Positions 58,251 through 64,000 of a stretch of DNA of 64,000 nt are shown in pieces (position 1 is the first letter of the stretch; every line of letters starts with the position of its first letter). The translations under genes and the position numbers were made by a program. The DNA is from Mastigias papua (taxonomy: Eukaryota > Cnidaria > Scyphozoa > Rhizostomeae > Mastigiidae): positions 11,580,259 through 11,644,258 of the forward strand of contig OZ025271.1 of NCBI GenBank assembly GCA_964019165.1, in the 5' to 3' direction. The notes below the pieces were generated by a model. It was not told where the DNA came from, did not search any database, and was given only the letters and a program-made list of their open reading frames with translations.

Positions 58251-59000
58251 AAGCACTGTACACTATTAGACCATAAGCTGTTAACTTTCGTAAGCCAATC
58301 TTTTAGAGCTCTATGTTTACCTGAAGAGAAGTGACACTCCATCAAATGAGACACATCAAAACAGTGGATAAAGCTATTACATTGATTAGTAAAGGGAAAG
58401 TAACCATTTAACCTGTTAACTGGGGTATTCAATTATTTCATCACTTTTCAAGTCAAATAACGCAAAACATTCTGTCTCCTGAACAATAGTGAGAGCTACA
58501 TTTGGGGCTCCATGGGGTTATTCATTTAGTACGTAAGCACAAATGGGAAGGGGAGGGGAGAGGGGGTCAAGGAAATACGTGAGAATGCGTACAAGGATGA
58601 AGGGGGAGTTGACAGATTAAGTATTTTCTCAAAGCAAAAAATTATCAGCTTTTTGCATACACCCTGCAATATTTTCATTTGCAAAAAAACATTTCATGTG
58701 GTTTGTCACCAAAGTTGCGGTAGACATCAGTATAGCGGAATATTTCTATCCAGGTTTCTAAGCATGACCTCAGGAAATGATAGCATGAATTGATCAAGTG
58801 GAGGAATCCGTCAATGTGGCCCCTTAGGAATTTTGAATAGAATGTAACCTAGTGATATTTTTCCCATTTTAACAGCGGCATTTACTAGTGGTATTTACAA
58901 GGCTGAATACCCAGTTTTTGGCCATTGTCTAGCATGCCAGATAGGAAACATGTGATGAGTTATGTAACTTTGAAAGGATATTACTATAGCACAAAAAGCG
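58251..59000. other. Non-coding, nothing recognised
   Basis: A G-rich purine tract lies near 58540-58600. No gene recognised. Confidence 0.4.
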
Positions 59001-59015
59001 GGAACATTCTTTTAA

Positions 59016-59057
59016 CATACTGAAAGCTTTTTTCGTCCAACACCCGTCGGGAGTATG
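59016..59057 (-). ncRNA. Hammerhead-like motif in the Penelope-like pLTR
   Basis: 42 nt on the - strand: stem I CATACT/AGTATG, GGACGAAA box, and a 3-bp stem III (AAA/TTT) before the cleavage position TTTC|AG. The first core box reads CCGACGG in place of CTGANGA, so activity is unlikely. Confidence 0.5.
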
Positions 59058-59362
59058 AAACGTCGGATAGGGACCGAAATGTGAACCGAAATATATAGCC
59101 AGATGCGGGTACACGTGATATGATGAATAATGTGTCCAGTTAGCCGTATGATTGGCCACTTGGCACCTATTCACCATTGTTTACTTGAAGAGTACAAGTG
59201 AGAAAATGAACTCTTTTTGTTTACATAAGACTGGGTTTTGAGTCTTTATGTAAACTGATTCCAAAACACTTAAATGAAAGGACGATATTGCTTGTCTTAT
59301 GATCCAAAAATTATCGTCTGTGTATTTTTTGGTGCATTCTGGATTTGTAATAACATGTTGTC

Positions 59363-59734
59363 CTATGGCCGAAGCACTTTCATTTTAGAATTAGAGTTTT
59401 TACACATACGAGGTGGCTGTTCTCTTGTTGTAGTGTTCTTCGTCTTGATGCTCGTGGATACATAATGTTTGATTCTGTCTGCTAGTATGTGCATAGTGCG
59501 CCCTACGTACCAAGCTTCACATTGCCACGAAAAGTCGTAAACTACATAACATTTTTGAGTGGTAGGAATGCTATCTTTATTAGTGTATGGTAGCATGACC
59601 CTAGTATTATAAACCACACAGGGATTCACAGCATAGAAGCAAGATGTATTGGCTTTATTAATGTGGTTTTCAAATTTTGATGAAACATTTCCAATCCAGG
59701 GCAATTTTAGGTAAAACGGGCACTTCAGGACCAA
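59363..59734 (-). pseudogene. GIY-YIG endonuclease of the Penelope-like element
   Basis: ALPWIG-like linker (LKLPWIGNVSSKFE), then IPTTQKCYVVYDF (GIY block), EAWYVGRTMHILADRIKHYV (YIG block with the conserved Arg) and a basic tail. It is about the normal domain size. The endonuclease nicks the target for priming. Confidence 0.8.
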
Positions 59735-60290
59735 AATGGTTCTTCCGATGAAGTGTTGGCTAGTTTTTCCTTAATGCAAGAAACAAGGACGTCTTCTGGA
59801 TATCGATTGTCAATTAACATTTGTTTTATTGTGTCCAGCTCAGAATCTAACTTAATTTTAGAGCAAGTCATAAGTGCCCTATGAACTTAAGTTTTTATAA
59901 GGTTGATTTTCCTAGCTTTTGGGCTGAAGGAATTCCAACGGATGTATTGCCCAGTAAACGTTGGTTTCCTGTAAATGCTGGTGAGAAATCCAGTGCCCCT
60001 TTCTCCGCCGAAACATCTAGAAAATGCAAGGAGTTGTTTTGCTCCTTCTCTGCCATAAAGTTTAGGGCTGGATGTAGCTGGTTGAGGTTGACGTGAAAAC
60101 GATCATCTTCCAGCTCAGAACTGAAAATGAAAAAAGTATCGTCAACATAACGAAGGTAGACACGTGGTTGTACAGTGTTATTGAAAAGTCTACTTTCGTG
60201 AAATCCATGAAAATATTTGCCAAAGCTGGCCCCAAAGTGCTACCTATTGCCACTCCGACTAATTGCCTATGCATCTAGTTCTATAGGGCG
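59735..60290 (-). pseudogene. Penelope-like reverse transcriptase, palm and thumb
   Basis: VGVAIGSTLGPALANIFMDF is the QGVAMGSPLGP-type block. After a frameshift YLRYVDDTFFIFSSELEDD carries the catalytic YVDD (60138-60149). Then NNSLHFLDVSAEKG, GFLTSIYRKPTFTGQYIRWN, a stop near 59883, and RALMTCSKIKLDSELDTIKQ. The N-terminal part of the RT is not seen. Confidence 0.85.
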
Positions 60291-62431
60291 GAAAATATTT
60301 TCAGTATGCTTTATGCATCCCACTTTTTAGAGCTATAATTAAATACCAGTGTTCATGTATTTACGAGGGAATGGCCCACAATTTTATACCAGGGGAGTTG
60401 ATGTACGTATGTGATTGAGTTTGAAACGAGAGAGGGTTTACCATCTGGAATGGCTTGAAATGCTACCAGACTAGATTTTGAACGTATGGTATAGTGTGTA
60501 GATGCAGCAAAACCTACAATGACAGTAGAGAGGAAATTAGAAGTGTTCTTGGACAGGCAGTTTGGAGATACAGCCCTCCCAATCCCTTTCTGGCGTCATC
60601 TAGCCAGAAGAACATTTGTTCTTCTATAGTATCACAAATAGTGGTTAAATTGTCGCAGTACAGTGATCGAATCATTGTCACAAATTTGTCCATCTTTAAT
60701 CGCAGATTGCTTCAAATGATGCTGGAATGTGGCATTCGTGATAAAAGGACGAGAAGCAAGAGCAAACACATTTGTGCAAAATTGATATATCACCATCTTG
60801 GAGTTTGGAGTAGTAAATTCTTCTAGACATACACTTTGCAAGTCATGTCATTCTTGTTCGTCACTGAAATGCTCCAAAACGCCTTGTCACTTCGACTATT
60901 AGGGCTAACTGTTTTGTGTGAAAGTGATGGAAAACTAAGTACATTGCAGCCATTAACGAGGATCCTTTAACAATATATTGTTCAACGAAGTGTCTTGCGA
61001 TTCCCAGGAGTAATTGTACACAATGCTTGGTTTAATTGTTAATTCATGTTTCCAAATTTTCTTGCCGGTGTGTTGACCTGCCATTTGCGGTGGCACTTGC
61101 AAGAAAAGTATTTTACCTACATACGCTGCATGGATTATGTTATTTTACTGTATTCTTCTCGACTTGCTTTCTCGTACAGAAAGCCTGGTCATGTATATGA
61201 ATGGCAAGCACCACTAGCAGTGCCACGACACTGGTTGGAATCTTCATTGGATTCCGCTATTTCCCATTCAAAAGCGGCCATGTAACATTACTAGTCTAGA
61301 AATTTGGCTATGAAGTCGGAAATATGTGTTAATTTTAAGCAAACAGAAATTAAACGCCGTGACCTTTTGAAATGATCACATGAGAATATGATATTACGGC
61401 AACTTCTATAAGCATTATTTTGTATGTGCAATGAAAAGCATGTGCAATTCGATTCGCTTTTGTGATCACATGCAAGTGAAATCATACGCATTATACAAAA
61501 AGGACTGATACTGACTAAGTTGCTGTTCTTGGCATGAACAGCTATTGTTAAGACGAAGAAAGCACTCTTTGCAAAGGAGATCTACTTTGGAAAGATACAG
61601 CAGTAACTTGCTACACGTGATACAATGTGTATTGCGCTTGATACAGCATCCTAATTGAGGTAAAGGACATGTTATGGCGTTCCACTATCGTCAGAGTCGA
61701 GATCAGTGATATTGAGAGTTGATAAAATGCATCCAAATTTTCATCCAAAATTTCATTCAACATTCCCTTCATCTCAGATACTGCTTGACCAGTGATACAG
61801 TTAAGAAACTTTGAAGAATTTTGAGCACATGCTCAGGATTATAGTGTTAAATGAAGCATCAGAGCAGACTGTCAAACTTATCTAACATCTCAAAAATCAG
61901 AATGGTTTTTTAATCTCGACTAAATTTTATCCAACATCACTTTGCATAATTTGGATTATACAACATAGATGGTCAAACACATCCAGCGTTTCAGCCAGCA
62001 TTTGTTTTCAAAATTTTGAATAGAAAATGTTGGATGGGCTTGATCGGAGTTTGAACATATTTTGTATAATACAGAAATTTCTGAATGGGAATCATGTTGC
62101 TAATGATCACTTGCAGTTTGATGCAAACTCTGCCAAACTCATCATCTCTTTTAATTGAAGTTAGGTACACATACTTCTTTGGTAAGTTGATTTTGATTGT
62201 GGCCTATTTGGTGGTATTCTGACAGTCTACAGTCACAACAAACAGATTTTGCAGCCGATGATTGAAGTTCCTATCAGCCAATTTTTGTTTATTATTAAAT
62301 CTTTAAGATACTTAGTTGATTGTATTCAAGGCACGTTATGTCTATTACATTGGTTTTATATCCTACATTAGGATACAATCACATTGGGCAATAGGATAAC
62401 TATCACTTAAACTTTATATTTCTCATTTTAG
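60291..62431. other. Mostly non-coding; possible 5' remnants of the Penelope-like element
   Basis: A - strand frame at 60632-60841 (CTNVFALASRPFITNATFQH) is protein-like but I cannot place it in a family. The rest holds short chance ORFs. No RNA gene recognised. Confidence 0.35.
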
Positions 62432-62455
62432 AGCCAATCACACAAGAAGTCATAG
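62432..62455 (+). CDS. Second copy of the 24-nt microexon
   Basis: Bounded by TTCTCATTTTAG and GTGAGC, phase 1 in and 1 out if joined like 37251-37274, reading EPITQEVI. Six bases after the exon start, CAATCACAC aligns with CCATCACAC of the other copy. Whether it is part of the same long HEPN gene or of a second copy is not resolved. Confidence 0.5.
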   Translation, partial: SQSHKKS

Positions 62456-64000
62456 GTGAGCTCAATTGGCCATATATTCAAGTCATGTCTGATCATTAAT
62501 GTTATTATCATTCTTATCATTTCTGTGATAGATATGTTTATTACAGCCATCTGACATTGATGACATTATCATGGCTGTCATAGAAATCACCATGATCAAC
62601 GTCAGATGGTTGTAGCAAACATTATCTTGAGAGCCAGTGCCTTTGCTATGCGGGAATCTTTTGTGCAAAATATCCATTCAGTAGCCATTACACTGATATT
62701 ACCCAATGTTCTCTGATTTTACAAGAAAGTAAATCTACCATGTAAAGTTTGTAAATGAGGTCAAAAATTGGATACACTCTTCAATATTTGCACTCCCACA
62801 TTGTTAATAGTCACATCTTTAAAATAAACATTGCGCTATAAGCAGGCCATTACTTTTATGGACATTTTGTTTGCATGCGAGTTTTGATTTTAATCACAAA
62901 TGTCTATTGACAGGGAGAAAATTTTCGGGAGTAGTAAGGTGGTGCAACCCCAGTCTTGATAAAGTGCCTCTTTGCAAGAGAAGTTCTAGAACAGTATGAC
63001 AAGATCATGGCATAGAATGAATAGCAGGGGGATTGAAAACAGAAAAACCTTCTGAGCATATCTTACAAAATGATCGAAGTTAGTGAAACGCAATGTTTGT
63101 GTATACTAGTGTTAATATGAATAGTCAAGTAGGAAAGGCAATCCTGTAAGAGAAACCTGACTAAGATAAATATGGGCCAGTTATGTTCAGTATGTTGCAT
63201 GTGGTCAGAATTGTGGCAAGACAAGGAATTAGTTCAGGAGACTGCTGGAGATGTGAAATAGAACGTTTTCAATTTTGAGTTTGCTATCCATGCAGTGCCT
63301 TCTCCAAACAGTATTTGGAGTCAACACCACCTTTTTATACAGGTATGTCTTCTCAACAAGATAGAATTTAATACAGAAGTTACCCTGCAAGAAAGTTTCT
63401 GTGTCTGCTGATACAGCTCCACATACCCTTATTTTCAACAAAGTTATTGTTTTTGGACACTTTGTAAACCAATGAAAGGATAAAAGTGAAAGTATTATTG
63501 CAGAATCGAATACATCATGTTACGTACGTTTACTGTCTCTTCCCTTTGATCACCATGAGAATCATAGCAATAAAAGCAAAAAGTTTAGCAATCATGTTGC
63601 CAGATTTTAATAATTATATTGCCAAAAGGACAAAGCATTCACAGGCTATGAAGCTGATTGAAGCAACTGCACTGTGATCTTGACGCAAATTATAGAATTC
63701 ATAATGAAGTGGATACAAGAGTATGACCCCTGGAAGATGTGCTACAGTTGCCTCTGCAAAATCAAGCACCAACACTGTTCGATACCTTTGTGAACTGTCT
63801 TTCACCTGGATTCAGATGTATTCCTAGCAGAACTCTGTTTGTTTTTTCGAATGGCTTTAATTCGCATCAAAAACAGTTGTTGACAGCCTCCTCCATACAT
63901 GACCTGCAAAATTTTCATCCGAAAGCAGACCTTTGCTTCAAATGTCTGCAGAAAGCTACATCCTTCTGTAGATTGCACCATGTCAGCAGCTAGGGGCGAA
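62456..64000. other. Intron-like and non-coding end of the window
   Basis: 62530-62720 is the partner of the segment at 58060-58250. A possible mini-exon after CTATTGACAG (62917) with GTAAGG was considered but not called. ORFs at 63229-63993 have no recognised domain. Confidence 0.4.

Larger units (their letters stand above)
59001..60290 (-). mobile_element. Penelope-like retroelement relic with RT and GIY-YIG
   Basis: Read on the - strand: RT palm, RT thumb, GIY-YIG endonuclease, then an untranslated region ending in a hammerhead-like motif (59016-59057). The uninterrupted stretch at 59060-59350 is the empty-site relative of 8320-8960. Stops and frameshifts show that it is inactive. Confidence 0.85.

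Noticed and set aside
60494..60826. 110-codon + strand ORF
   Set aside because: The opposite strand reads more protein-like next to the Penelope-like RT; no domain on the + strand.
62917..62937. 20-nt mini-exon after CTATTGACAG
   Set aside because: Too short and no phase partner could be shown.

Overview
The window is AT-rich eukaryotic DNA with introns, microsatellites and many transposable-element relics, and no bacterial gene organisation. LTR retrotransposons, LINEs, a Penelope-like element with hammerhead-type motifs, an IS3EU-like DNA transposon, and host-type exons for a DZIP3-like HEPN domain and a RHIM-like motif together point to a marine invertebrate, perhaps an early-branching animal such as a sponge or cnidarian. 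The sequence alone does not settle the phylum.

Layout. 0-17 kb: a candidate host gene on the + strand, read from six small exons whose phases all agree (1688-1743, 1817-1856, 13296-13379, 13761-13798, 15574-15633, 16697-16711). Its large intron holds a pair of 246-bp inverted arms, a TA-flanked element with a HIRAN-like ORF (4040-4879), a Penelope-like relic split by a small TIR element (8278-9303), and a LINE split by a retroposed fragment (9690-12110). 17-25 kb: mostly non-coding, with small TIR elements and minisatellites, including a 12 x 36-bp array that stays open in one frame.

25249-29949 is the most striking object. It is a 4.7-kb DNA transposon with 400-bp terminal inverted repeats and a perfect 6-bp target duplication (CTGGAC). 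It carries a spliced IS3EU-like DDE transposase on the - strand and, converging on it, a full-length alpha-kinase gene on the + strand. The kinase looks intact; the transposase has one frameshift in its N-terminal exon.

30-40 kb: a 213-bp tandem repeat, - strand exons of an unrecognised gene, tRNA-like sequences, a fold-back element, and a HEPN-domain first exon (35506-36094) followed by a phase-matched 24-nt microexon (37251-37274). A sister microexon lies at 62432-62455.

41-57 kb is a retrotransposon cluster: a decayed Ty3/gypsy element (40965-44308 plus its LTR), a solo-LTR-like copy in the opposite direction, a second very decayed gypsy, and a copia element (49452-56705) with apparently identical LTRs, split by an antisense LINE. 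57-64 kb holds another LINE 3' fragment, a larger Penelope-like relic, and non-coding sequence with a duplicated intron segment.

Gene models rest on reading frames, splice-site phase and motif recognition only. Family names are from memory of the families and were not searched.
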